Shown: positions 33,078-41,551 of the stretch, one piece after another
Layout: each line of letters begins with the position of its first letter
Numbering within the stretch: the first letter of the stretch is position 1
Origin: Marivita sp.
GTDB taxonomy: Bacteria > Pseudomonadota > Alphaproteobacteria > Rhodobacterales > Rhodobacteraceae
Reading direction: 5' to 3'
NCBI RefSeq assembly: GCF_022763305.1
Contig: NZ_JALEGT010000014.1
Span: forward strand, 1-53,126
Length of the DNA: 53,126 nucleotides
Made by a program: the position numbers and the translations under genes
Notes under the pieces: generated by a model
Told to the model about the DNA's origin: nothing
Database searches by the model: none
Seen by the model: only the letters and a program-made list of their open reading frames with translations

Positions 33078-33124
33078 GGTTTCTCCTTAACTGATCGCCC
33101 CGTCATAGTGCGAGGCGCGCTACT

Positions 33125-33147
33125 AAATGGGCCTAAACGGCCAATTT
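33125..33147. terminator. Imperfect hairpin between the nitrilase-family gene and infA
   Basis: AAATGGGCC and GGCCAATTT pair around TAAAC with one mismatch. It lies just past the end of the gene at 33160-34044 and before infA on the same strand. It could be a weak terminator or an operator; there is no T-run. Confidence 0.35.
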
Positions 33148-33159
33148 ATCAAGGCCTAT

Positions 33160-34044
33160 TCAACCGAGTTTCCGCGCTGCGGCAATCACGTCACGTCCCG
33201 TCTGGTCCGTCCAGTGCCTTCGGTTGAGCACAACGCCATCTGCCCGAACATGCGCAATCCGGTCCAGATCGACCTCGGCATAGGTCCAGCCGGGCTGGTT
33301 CAACATACCTTCCGCAATCACGCCCGTGGCCGGAAATCCGGTGTCAGGTGGGCCGAAAACGCCCCCCATGCCGGTGTTCATGTCCACCGCTTCTGACCAG
33401 TCACAGGCACCAACAGTTGAGGACATGATCGTAACACACTGATTTTCCAACGCCCGCGCCATCGACCCGATCCGCACCCGCGAATAGCCCGTAAGCGCCT
33501 CGGTGCAGCTTGGCACAAGGATCAGATCCGCCTCGGCCATCGCCCGGCCCAGCAGAGGGAACTCGCTGTCATAGCAGATCAGGATACCGATCCTGCCAAG
33601 GCCCGTGTCGAACATCTGCAACGGCCCACCGGCCACGACGCCCCACTCCTCGCGCTCGAATCGGGTCATGATCTGTTTGTCCTGATGACCCATGTCGCCA
33701 TTCGGCGCAAAGAATCGCGCGCGGTTCACCGGACGGTCGCCCAGATCGGGATCGAACACCGGGGCCGAAGCGGCAAGGATGTGCACCCCGAACTCCTGAG
33801 CAAGTTTGGCATGCAACGCATCCGCCTCCGGCACCCGGTCCGACACCGCCCGAAGCGACGCCTCAAGATCCAGCGCAAGATCGCGCCCGGCAAGCGTCGC
33901 CAGCTCCATCGCGCCGTATTCCGGGAACACCAGAAGGTCCGCCCCCGCCTCCACCGCCTCTTTCACCCATCGCGTCAGCTTTTCCTCGTAAGCCTGCCAC
34001 GAGTCGAGGAAATCCATCGGATAGGCTGCCGCCGCAACTTTCAT
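33160..34044 (-). CDS. Carbon-nitrogen hydrolase (nitrilase superfamily)
   Basis: A 294-residue nitrilase-fold protein with the Glu-Lys-Cys triad in place: LLVFPEYGAMEL (Glu near residue 43), DKQIMTRFEREEW (Lys near 119), and ILICYDSEFPLL (Cys near 155). Members hydrolyse amides or carbamoyl groups. It lies last in an overlapping set with an acetyltransferase gene, a pairing often seen in bacteria, where the two may act on the same metabolite. Substrate unknown. Confidence 0.92.
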   Translation of the reverse strand: MKVAAAAYPMDFLDSWQAYEEKLTRWVKEAVEAGADLLVFPEYGAMELATLAGRDLALDLEASLRAVSDRVPEADALHAKLAQEFGVHILAASAPVFDPDLGDRPVNRARFFAPNGDMGHQDKQIMTRFEREEWGVVAGGPLQMFDTGLGRIGILICYDSEFPLLGRAMAEADLILVPSCTEALTGYSRVRIGSMARALENQCVTIMSSTVGACDWSEAVDMNTGMGGVFGPPDTGFPATGVIAEGMLNQPGWTYAEVDLDRIAHVRADGVVLNRRHWTDQTGRDVIAAARKLG

Positions 34045-34640
34045 GTCTCACCCTCCGTCAACGCCCGTGTCCAGACCTGCAACGGTTTGCGCGTCGCCTC
34101 TGTCTCGCCCACGTCCTTCCACGAAAACCAAGCCACAGCCCCCTCTAGCGGCGCATAGCCCCGCTTGCGCCAGAACCTGTCTAAAGGCCGATACCCCTCG
34201 GGTCGCAACGGATGGTCGGCGGGCCGTACAACCCCGCAAAAGGCAGACATCGTGGCCCCCAATTCACGCCCATGCGCCTCGCGCAAATCAAAGAATCGAT
34301 GTCCCACACCGCGTCCGCGATACTCCGGCAAGAGAACCGACTCGGCACAGTAGAAGATGTCCTTCAGCGCAAGCCCGCTTCCTTCAAACGCCGCCGCAAA
34401 ATCATCCGCGTGATCCGCCATCGGCGTGCCGGTCGCCGCCCCAACAAGCCGCGTCCCGTCAAACGCGCCCACAAGGATCGCCGCATCCGAGGACCGATAA
34501 GTCTCCAGATACCCGCGCTCATAGTCCAGATCGCCGTCATACAGATACGGCCAGTCCCGGAACACCCGGATGCGCAGCCCCGCCACATCGTCCAGAGCCG
34601 CGTCCAGCGCCTCTCCGGTCAGTGCCTCGATCCGCATCAC
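34041..34640 (-). CDS. GNAT-family N-acetyltransferase
   Basis: A 199-residue GNAT protein: acetyl-CoA-binding segment VLLPEYRGRGVGHRFFDLREAHGRELG near residues 103-129, followed by FCGVVRPADHPLRPEGYRPLDRFWRKRGY. It overlaps the nitrilase gene by four bases, and its own start overlaps the preceding gene, so the two are coupled. Substrate unknown. Confidence 0.9.
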   Translation of the reverse strand: MMRIEALTGEALDAALDDVAGLRIRVFRDWPYLYDGDLDYERGYLETYRSSDAAILVGAFDGTRLVGAATGTPMADHADDFAAAFEGSGLALKDIFYCAESVLLPEYRGRGVGHRFFDLREAHGRELGATMSAFCGVVRPADHPLRPEGYRPLDRFWRKRGYAPLEGAVAWFSWKDVGETEATRKPLQVWTRALTEGET

Positions 34641-35032
34641 GAGACCTGTTTGATCCAGTCACTCAGGTTGTAATAGGTCACGACGCGGCTGATCTTGCCC
34701 TCGTGCAGCGAAAAGAATGACCCCGCAGGCAGACGATAGCCCTGTCCCTTGGCTTCGGGCAGCCCGGCATCGGTGGTCAGATAGGTGCCGTTCACCATGA
34801 ATTCCGCCGCGCCCCGCGCGCCATCCTCGGCCACGAAGATCACCATTTCTGTCAGCGTTTCGTCATAGCAGCGCGCCATGTGCTGGCAGAACTCCGCGAA
34901 GGCGTCGCGCCCGATCCGCACGTTCCCTTCATTGACGTGATGCGCGACATCGTCCGTCAGGCAATCCAGCATGCCTGCAATGTCCTTGCGGTTGAACGCA
35001 TCAAAATATCGCTCGATCGTGGCACGGCTCAT
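34637..35032 (-). CDS. SnoaL/NTF2-like domain protein
   Basis: A 131-residue NTF2-like protein: ATIERYFDAFNRKDIAGMLDCLTDDVAHHVNEG near residues 4-36, GRDAFAEFCQHM, and late YRLPAGSFFSLHEGKISRVVTYYNLSDWI. Such folds serve as small enzymes (isomerases, dehydratases) or ligand carriers. ATG 35032 is chosen, overlapping the upstream stop. Role unknown. Confidence 0.88.
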   Translation of the reverse strand: MSRATIERYFDAFNRKDIAGMLDCLTDDVAHHVNEGNVRIGRDAFAEFCQHMARCYDETLTEMVIFVAEDGARGAAEFMVNGTYLTTDAGLPEAKGQGYRLPAGSFFSLHEGKISRVVTYYNLSDWIKQVS

Positions 35033-35478
35033 AGCGCCCCTCCCCATTTTCGTTTCAGCTGTTCGACCAATTGGTCCCGCGTCTGCCGATAGGCATTCAA
35101 CTTCTGCTCGCGTGTCTCGCCCAGACCGGTCGGGTCCATGATCGGCCAGTATTCCACCGTCAGGTGATAGAAGCGCGTCAGGTCCAGCGCCCGTCGCTGC
35201 GATGCCGGAGACAGCGCGACGATCAGGTCGAACCCCGACAACGCCTCACCATTCTCTTCCAGCTCGTCGAACGACCGCGACCGGTGGCGGCTCATTTCGA
35301 CCCCGATTTCCTGGCAGACCGAGATTGCAAAGCCATCAATCTCGAGATCGTTGACCACGCCGACGGACTGCACATAGGTCTCGAAACCGTAGATCTTCTT
35401 CATGATGCCTTCGGCCATCGGGGACCGCACGGCGTTGTGGTCGCAGCAAAACAGGATCGACTGCGGCAGAGCTTTCAA
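35029..35478 (-). CDS. Low molecular weight protein-tyrosine-phosphatase-like protein
   Basis: A 149-residue LMW-PTP fold with P-loop FCCDHNAVRSPMAEG near residues 10-24 (C-x5-R-S) and a C-terminal PIMDPTG motif with the general-acid Asp near 114. The family also includes arsenate reductases; the lack of further conserved Cys argues for phosphatase or a related activity. It starts three bases after the UPF0262 gene. Confidence 0.9.
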   Translation of the reverse strand: MKALPQSILFCCDHNAVRSPMAEGIMKKIYGFETYVQSVGVVNDLEIDGFAISVCQEIGVEMSRHRSRSFDELEENGEALSGFDLIVALSPASQRRALDLTRFYHLTVEYWPIMDPTGLGETREQKLNAYRQTRDQLVEQLKRKWGGAL

Positions 35479-35481
35479 AAT

Positions 35482-35961
35482 TCAGCCCCCGAAATGCAGG
35501 ACGCAGACCAGCGTGAACAGGCGCCGCGCGGTATCGTCATCCACCGTCACCTTGCCCTCGAGCCGTTCCTGCAGGATGCGCGCACCTTCGTTGTGAATAC
35601 CGCGCCGCGCCATGTCGATGGTCTCGATCTGGCTGGGCGGCAAGGTCTTGACCGCATCAAAATAGGATTTGCAGATCTGGAAATAGTCCTTGACCACCTG
35701 CCGGAACGGGGTCAGCGACAGATGAAATTCAGCCGCCTTTTCGTGGCTCTCCGTGGTCACATCAAAGACCAGTCGCTTGTCCCGGATCGACAGCCCCACA
35801 TTGTACGGCCCCGGAGGCACCGGACGTCCATCGCGGTCGGGCAATTGAAAGGTGTTGTGCTCCATCAGGTCGAACATCGCCACGCGGCGCTCCTGTTCGA
35901 TCTCGGGGGTGGGCGGGGGCAGATTGCCGTCGTCCAGTTCGATATGGGCAATGCGTGTCAT
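35482..35961 (-). CDS. UPF0262 family protein
   Basis: A 159-residue protein with the UPF0262 pattern: RIAHIELDDGNLPPPTPEIEQERRVAMFDLMEHNTF, GPYNVGLSIRDKRLVFDV, and LSLTPFRQVVKDYFQICKSYFDAVK. The family is restricted to alphaproteobacteria and has no assigned function. It is first in the run that continues with the phosphatase-like, NTF2-like, GNAT and nitrilase genes. ATG 35961 chosen. Confidence 0.93.
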   Translation of the reverse strand: MTRIAHIELDDGNLPPPTPEIEQERRVAMFDLMEHNTFQLPDRDGRPVPPGPYNVGLSIRDKRLVFDVTTESHEKAAEFHLSLTPFRQVVKDYFQICKSYFDAVKTLPPSQIETIDMARRGIHNEGARILQERLEGKVTVDDDTARRLFTLVCVLHFGG

Positions 35962-36029
35962 GGGCGGTCTTCCTTGATCTGCGCCCTCCCTAACGCGCGT
36001 TTCGGGGCCGCGCAATTGCGCCCTTTGGC

Positions 36030-37250
36030 TCAATCGCGCGTTTCGTCCTGTGTCGGCATCAGACCATAGCGGGCCGCGACGCGCCAGACATGGCGTGGCA
36101 CCATGTTCTTGATCCGCGCCGGATGTGCCCGCCTGAGATGCAGAATGGTCTCGATCGCCTTCATTTCGACCCGCGCACGCGCGAATTCCAGCCCGCGCGG
36201 CCCGGTGCGCGGCTGCAGCCACGCCACGATGGGCCGCACCCAGTCGGGCATCCGCCGCAGAGGCAGCCCGCCTGCCGCGCGCTCGGTGTTCACCATGAAC
36301 CCCTTGACCGCCGCCTCGCGCTTGCCCGTGTCGGTCAGGTCGCGCCGCACCACACGGTCGCCCAGCCGGTCGAGCACCGCCGCGCCCCGCGCATTGCGCA
36401 CGATGAGCCACTGATCGCCGTCACCGCCCATATAGCCCACGGTGATGTCCGCCAGCCGGTTGGTGTAATCGACGCAGGTCTTGCAGGTCATCGGAAAGAA
36501 ATCCGCCGGCAAGTCCGACAGCGGCAGCTTGAGAAACGGCACGAACCGCGGCTTGCGCCCGTCATCGAACCGCAACTCCACCCGGTAATCCGCGCGGAAC
36601 TCCAGATAGGACACGGTCTCGGGCCTGTCGTCGAGCCGGGCGAGAAAGGCGTGGAAATTCTCGGTCGTGGTGTTGTCCGAACAGGGCGTGCCGATCACCG
36701 TGATCTCGTCGAACCCCAGCTCTGCCTCCAGCGCTCGCAGCGCATAGACCTGACAGGGCACGCCAACCACCGCAATCCGCCGATGCCCCGCCTCTCGCGC
36801 TGGCTCCAGCAAGGCCAGCAGAGGCCCGTACCCCATCCGCATCCCCCGGCACTGCGCCATCTGCTCGGCCTCGGTCACGATCACCGGCAGCGGCTTCCAG
36901 CGGTCGAGCGGATCAGGCGCGGTGGCCAGCACCGCATCCACCGCACCCGCGCGCAACAACTCCGCCGCAAGCCCGGTGGTCAGCCCGGTCCATTGCGCCC
37001 CCTCGGCGGCAGGCTCCAGCCGCGCCCGGTACATGGCCTGCGCCACACCGAAGAACGCCTCATCGCCCTCCCCGGCCACACGTCCGTGCACGGACCGTTC
37101 AAGTGTCTCGTAATCAGGTTGAATGAACTGGCAGGCCTTGCCGCATCCACGGCCATCACCCATGCGCGACACGCCACAATCGGTACACAGCCCCGCGCGC
37201 GGAGCGCCGCCGATCTCAGGCACCGTCAGGCCAATGCGACCACCATCCAT
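36030..37250 (-). CDS. bciB: FrhB-family iron-sulfur flavoprotein, candidate 8-vinyl reductase BciB
   Basis: A 406-residue protein of the coenzyme F420 hydrogenase beta-subunit family. An N-terminal Cys cluster (LCTDCGVSRMGDGRGCGKACQF, residues 21-42) and later Cys (GVPCQVYALRALE, GTPCSDNTTTENF, MTCKTCVDY) would hold 4Fe-4S centres. BciB enzymes reduce the 8-vinyl group of divinyl (proto)chlorophyllide with ferredoxin. A TGTC-N10-GACA PpsR/CrtJ operator lies 23 bases upstream, which supports a role in bacteriochlorophyll synthesis. The BciB name is inferred from family plus operator; another FrhB-type reductase is possible. SD AAGGAG precedes ATG 37250. Confidence 0.75.
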   Translation of the reverse strand: MDGGRIGLTVPEIGGAPRAGLCTDCGVSRMGDGRGCGKACQFIQPDYETLERSVHGRVAGEGDEAFFGVAQAMYRARLEPAAEGAQWTGLTTGLAAELLRAGAVDAVLATAPDPLDRWKPLPVIVTEAEQMAQCRGMRMGYGPLLALLEPAREAGHRRIAVVGVPCQVYALRALEAELGFDEITVIGTPCSDNTTTENFHAFLARLDDRPETVSYLEFRADYRVELRFDDGRKPRFVPFLKLPLSDLPADFFPMTCKTCVDYTNRLADITVGYMGGDGDQWLIVRNARGAAVLDRLGDRVVRRDLTDTGKREAAVKGFMVNTERAAGGLPLRRMPDWVRPIVAWLQPRTGPRGLEFARARVEMKAIETILHLRRAHPARIKNMVPRHVWRVAARYGLMPTQDETRD

Positions 37251-37273
37251 GTCCGACTCTCCTTACCGCAACA

Positions 37274-37291
37274 TGTCAACTTTAGTTGACA
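37274..37291. promoter_or_regulatory. PpsR/CrtJ operator upstream of the FrhB-family gene
   Basis: TGTCAACTTTAGTTGACA is a perfect match to TGT-N12-ACA and to the longer TGTC-N10-GACA form, with 7-bp arms around TTTA. PpsR represses photosynthesis genes in purple bacteria under oxygen. Confidence 0.82.
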
Positions 37292-37493
37292 CCTACGCGA
37301 AAAGCGAGTCCATGCTTCTTCTTTTTCCAAATATGCAAACGCAGCGCCGCAACAGGCGCGGCGTCCGAAAAGGACGTCACACCAACACAGGCCCGAGGAC
37401 GTCGCCGAAGGCGAAAGGACGAGAAACCCTGCGCGCACGTCCAGTGCGCCCAATGCGACCCAAAACCGAAAACCACCTTTGGGATCGAGCGCC

Positions 37494-38576
37494 CTAACGC
37501 ACCTTCAGCGTCGCAAGCCCGATCAGCGCGAGAATAAGCGAAATGATCCAGAACCGGATCACGATCTGCGGCTCGGCCCAGCCCTTTTTCTCGTAATGGT
37601 GATGGATCGGGGCCATCAGGAACACGCGCTTGCCCGTCCGCTTGAAGTACAAAACCTGGATGATCACCGACAGCGCCTCGACCACGAAGAGGCCACCCAC
37701 GATGGCCAGCACGATCTCGTGCTTTGTCGCCACCGCGATGGCCCCCAAAGCGCCGCCCAAGGCCAAAGACCCGGTATCCCCCATGAACACCGCCGCCGGC
37801 GGCGCGTTGTACCACAGGAACCCAAGGCCCCCGCCGAAAAGCCCCGCAGTAAAGATCAGGATCTCCCCGGTGCCCGGCACATAATGCACATCCAGATAAT
37901 CGGTGAAGTCGACCCGACCCACCGCATAGGAGATCACCCCCAGCGTGCCCGCCGCGATCATCACCGGCATGATCGCCAGCCCGTCAAGCCCGTCCGTCAG
38001 GTTCACCGCGTTAGCCGCACCCACGATCACGATGACCGCAAAGGGCACGAAGAGATAGCCGAGGTTCAGCAGCGTGTCCTTGAACACCGGGAAGGCCAGC
38101 TGGTTGGTCAGTTCCTCGGGGTGATATTGCGCCGCCCAGTAGCCCGCGATGGCCGCAATGAGAAAACCCAGCAACAACCGCACCTTACCGGACACACCTG
38201 CGGTGTTCTGCTTCTTCACCTTGGCATAGTCGTCGGCAAACCCGATCAGCGCGAAACTCATCGTGACGAAGAGCACCATCCAGACAAACGGGTTGTCCAG
38301 CCGCGCCCAAAGCAGCGTCGAGGTCAGCAGCGCGCCCACGATCAGCAAACCGCCCATCGTCGGAGTGCCCGCCTTGGTGAAGTGCCCCTCAGGCCCATCC
38401 GTGCGGATCGGTTGCCCCTTGCCCTGCCGCTTGCGCAGCACGTTGATAAGCGGTCTTCCGAACAGGAACCCGAAGATCAGAGCGGTCAGAAACGCGCCGC
38501 CCGCGCGGAACGTGATGTAGCGAAAGAGGTTGAAAAAATCCCCCCCGTCCGACAGTGCGGTCAACCAATACAACAT
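37494..38576 (-). CDS. mraY: Phospho-N-acetylmuramoyl-pentapeptide transferase MraY
   Basis: A 360-residue, ten-helix membrane enzyme: [26 protein letters not shown] near residues 72-81, [11 protein letters not shown] with the catalytic Asp pair, [27 protein letters not shown], and the His cluster [12 protein letters not shown]. It moves phospho-MurNAc-pentapeptide to undecaprenyl phosphate, giving lipid I. It lies seven bases after murF. The next gene downstream is not murD, so the dcw cluster is interrupted here. Confidence 0.97.
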   Translation of the reverse strand: MLYWLTALSDGGDFFNLFRYITFRAGGAFLTALIFGFLFGRPLINVLRKRQGKGQPIRTDGPEGHFTKAGTPTMGGLLIVGALLTSTLLWARLDNPFVWMVLFVTMSFALIGFADDYAKVKKQNTAGVSGKVRLLLGFLIAAIAGYWAAQYHPEELTNQLAFPVFKDTLLNLGYLFVPFAVIVIVGAANAVNLTDGLDGLAIMPVMIAAGTLGVISYAVGRVDFTDYLDVHYVPGTGEILIFTAGLFGGGLGFLWYNAPPAAVFMGDTGSLALGGALGAIAVATKHEIVLAIVGGLFVVEALSVIIQVLYFKRTGKRVFLMAPIHHHYEKKGWAEPQIVIRFWIISLILALIGLATLKVR

Positions 38577-38583
38577 GAGATCA

Positions 38584-40026
38584 TTATCCTTCCGCCTCGT
38601 CGCGGGCGTTGCCTTGGCCCATATTCCGTATCGCGTCAACCACGCGCGCCAGCCGCATCGACAGCGATCCCTTCACCATCACAACATCCCCGGCGTCAAG
38701 CTGGCGGGGAAGCCGCGCCGCCATGTCGTCGGAGGCTTCGAACCACAAGCCCCTCTGCGTGTCGGGCAGCGCCTCGTGCAGGTGCCGCATCAATGGTCCG
38801 ACGCAATGCACCTTGTCCAGCGCCCTGGTCGCCGGCAGATCCGCCAGCGCCGCGTGCAGGTCCGGCCCGGTCGGCCCCAGCTCTTTCATGTCACCCAGCA
38901 CGGCGATCCGGCGTCCCTTGCTGACCCGCCCCACATCATGCTGCACTGGCGCTGCAGCCAGCACTGCCAAAGCCGCCGCCACCGAGGCCGGGTTGGCGTT
39001 ATAGGCATCATCGAACAGCGCCAGCGTCGCCTTCGGGTCGGTGGAATCCAGATGGATCGTCACATGCGCCCCGCGCCCCGCGCCGGGATGCCACCGCCCC
39101 ATCGCCGCCAGCGACAGCGCCCGGTCCAGCCCCAGCACCTCGGCCACCGCGAGAACCGCAGCGCCGTTGATGGCGAAATGCCGCCCCGGCGCGTCGATCT
39201 TGTAGAGCATCTCACCGCCGGAAAATGCTGCCTGCGCCACGCTGCAGGCATCCTGCGCCCGGACCGAGGTCACACGCATGTCGCAGCCGTCGGTTTCCCC
39301 GAAAGACACGCTGAGGTCGCCCATCTCTTCGGCCCGGGCTTGCAGAATACCGCTGGTCGGCAGATCACCGTTCCAGATCGCCACGCCACCCGGCTCCAAC
39401 CCGTCGAAGATCGACGCTTTCTCATGCGCGATGCCTTCGATGCTCTCGAACGCCTCCAGATGGGCCGGGGCCACGATTGTGACGATGGCCACATGCGGCC
39501 GCGCCATCCGGCTCAGGGGCGCGATCTCGCCCGGATGGTTCATGCCGATCTCGATCACCGCGAACTCCGCATCGCGCGGCATCCGCGCCAGCGTCAGAGG
39601 CACACCCCAATGGTTGTTGTAACTCGCCTCGGCCGCATGCACCCGGCCATGCGCGCCCAGAACCGTGCGCAACATCTCCTTGGTCGAGGTCTTGCCGACA
39701 GACCCGGTCACGCCCACCACCTTGGCCTTTGTCCGCGCCCGCGACGCCCGGCCCAAAGCCTCAAGTCCGGTCTGTACATCGTCCACGATCAGAAGCGGCG
39801 CATCTTCGGCCACACCCTCGGGCACGCGGGACACCAAAGCCGCCGCAGCGCCCTTTTCCAGCGCCTGCGCGACAAAGTCGTGCCCGTCCCGCGCCGCCGT
39901 CAACGCGACAAACAGATCTCCCGGCTGGATCGTGCGGGTGTCGATGGACACGCCCGTCGCCGCCCACTCTCCGGTCACGCGACCGCCTGTCGCCTCTGCC
40001 GCCTCTGCGCTTGTCCAAAGGGTCAT
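38584..40026 (-). CDS. murF: UDP-N-acetylmuramoyl-tripeptide--D-alanyl-D-alanine ligase MurF
   Basis: A 480-residue Mur ligase: ATP loop [17 protein letters not shown] near residues 106-122, [34 protein letters not shown] and [11 protein letters not shown]. It adds D-Ala-D-Ala to the UDP-MurNAc-tripeptide. It overlaps murE by four bases. Confidence 0.97.
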   Translation of the reverse strand: MTLWTSAEAAEATGGRVTGEWAATGVSIDTRTIQPGDLFVALTAARDGHDFVAQALEKGAAAALVSRVPEGVAEDAPLLIVDDVQTGLEALGRASRARTKAKVVGVTGSVGKTSTKEMLRTVLGAHGRVHAAEASYNNHWGVPLTLARMPRDAEFAVIEIGMNHPGEIAPLSRMARPHVAIVTIVAPAHLEAFESIEGIAHEKASIFDGLEPGGVAIWNGDLPTSGILQARAEEMGDLSVSFGETDGCDMRVTSVRAQDACSVAQAAFSGGEMLYKIDAPGRHFAINGAAVLAVAEVLGLDRALSLAAMGRWHPGAGRGAHVTIHLDSTDPKATLALFDDAYNANPASVAAALAVLAAAPVQHDVGRVSKGRRIAVLGDMKELGPTGPDLHAALADLPATRALDKVHCVGPLMRHLHEALPDTQRGLWFEASDDMAARLPRQLDAGDVVMVKGSLSMRLARVVDAIRNMGQGNARDEAEG

Positions 40027-41507
40027 GCCAGTTTCCCGTCCAAAGCCGCCACAGCGACGCTTGCCTGTTCCACATCGTCAAACGGATAGACCGTGTCACC
40101 CACGATCTGCCCGGTCTCGTGCCCCTTGCCACAAATGAGCAGCGCATCGCCCGGCCCCACAGCATCGACACCGCGCAGGATCGCCTCGGCCCGGTCGCCC
40201 ACTTCGGTCGCCTCGGGCGCGCCCTCCAGCACCGCCGCGCGGATCGAGGCCGGGTCTTCGCTGCGCGGGTTGTCATCCGTCACGATCACCTGATCCGCGA
40301 ACTCCGCCGCCGCCGCCCCCATCAAAGGCCGCTTGCCGGGGTCGCGGTCGCCGCCTGCACCGATGATCGCCACCAGACGCCCCATCACATGCGGACGGAT
40401 CGCCTGACAGGCGGTCGCCACCGCATCGGGCGTGTGCGCGTAATCCACGTACACCGCCGCACCATTGCTGCGCGTCGCGGCAAGCTGCATCCGCCCCCGC
40501 ACCGTTTCCAGTTCGGGCAGGACCGAGAACACCCGATCCGGCGTCACACCGCTGGCAATGACCAGACCGGCGGCAACCATCACGTTTTCTGCCTGAAATC
40601 CACCGACAAGGTTCAGCCGGGTCTGAAAGGTCTCGCCACCAAACTTGATCCGCACATCCTGCCCGGTGGCATCAAAGCGCTGACCCAGCAGCACCATGTC
40701 GGCACCCGTGTCGCGCCCTACGGTCATGGTTTCCTGCCCACGGGCACGTGCAATCGCCAGCATATCCACACCGCGCGCATCGTCGATGTTGATGACAGCG
40801 ATCCCGTCCTCGGGCAGTACGCGGGCAAATAGCCCGGCCTTGGCGTCAAAATACGCCTCGAAGCTTTCGTGATAATCGAGATGATCCTGCGTGAAGTTGG
40901 TGAACCCCGCTGCACGCAGGTTCACGCCATCGAGCCGCCGCTGCGCCAACCCGTGCGAGGACGCCTCCATCGCCGCATGGTCGATCCCGGCATCCGCCGC
41001 ACCGGCAAGAGCGCGGTGCAACGTGATTGGCTCGGGCGTGGTGTGCATCAGAGGGGCCTGCCAGTCGCCTTCGACCCCGGTTGTCCCAAGGTTGACCGCA
41101 GGTATGCCCAGCAACTGCCAGATCCGCCGCACAAAGCTGGCGACGCTGGTCTTGCCGTTGGTGCCGGTCACGGCCACCATCGTATCGGGTTGCTTTTCAA
41201 ACCAGAGCGCCGCGCAGAAGGCCAAGGTCTGACGCGGATCAGCCGCGATCACCACCGCCGCCGTCGGTCCCGCAAGCTCGTCTTTGGCGATCTCGGCGCC
41301 TTCCAAATCCGTCAGGATGGCCGCCGCCCCCATGCGCAGCGCGTATTGGATAAACTCCGCCCCGTGCATCTTGGTGCCGGGCAGCGCCGCGAACAGGTAG
41401 CCCTCTTTGACATCCCGGCTGTCCACGGCAAGCCCGGTGACAATGGCATCCGCGCCGCCGCGCGCCGTCAGACCCAGCGCGCTCAGGCTCTTGCCCTCTG
41501 CTGCCAT
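40023..41507 (-). CDS. murE: UDP-N-acetylmuramoyl-L-alanyl-D-glutamate--2,6-diaminopimelate ligase MurE
   Basis: A 494-residue Mur ligase: ATP loop VAVTGTNGKTSVASFVR near residues 114-130, AAMEASSHGLAQ, TNFTQDHLDYHESFEAYF, and the substrate-selecting DNPRSED near 412-418, whose DNPR form marks meso-diaminopimelate rather than lysine as the added residue. This fits Gram-negative peptidoglycan. Confidence 0.97.
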   Translation of the reverse strand: MAAEGKSLSALGLTARGGADAIVTGLAVDSRDVKEGYLFAALPGTKMHGAEFIQYALRMGAAAILTDLEGAEIAKDELAGPTAAVVIAADPRQTLAFCAALWFEKQPDTMVAVTGTNGKTSVASFVRRIWQLLGIPAVNLGTTGVEGDWQAPLMHTTPEPITLHRALAGAADAGIDHAAMEASSHGLAQRRLDGVNLRAAGFTNFTQDHLDYHESFEAYFDAKAGLFARVLPEDGIAVINIDDARGVDMLAIARARGQETMTVGRDTGADMVLLGQRFDATGQDVRIKFGGETFQTRLNLVGGFQAENVMVAAGLVIASGVTPDRVFSVLPELETVRGRMQLAATRSNGAAVYVDYAHTPDAVATACQAIRPHVMGRLVAIIGAGGDRDPGKRPLMGAAAAEFADQVIVTDDNPRSEDPASIRAAVLEGAPEATEVGDRAEAILRGVDAVGPGDALLICGKGHETGQIVGDTVYPFDDVEQASVAVAALDGKLA

Positions 41508-41551
41508 GACGACCCCCTCGTATTCTGTGCCCCAGACCGGGGCGGACGCCC

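Noticed and set aside
37251-37493. Short coding frames between mraY and the FrhB-family gene
   Set aside because: Low-complexity Cys/Arg-rich translations with no family look; several small hairpins only.
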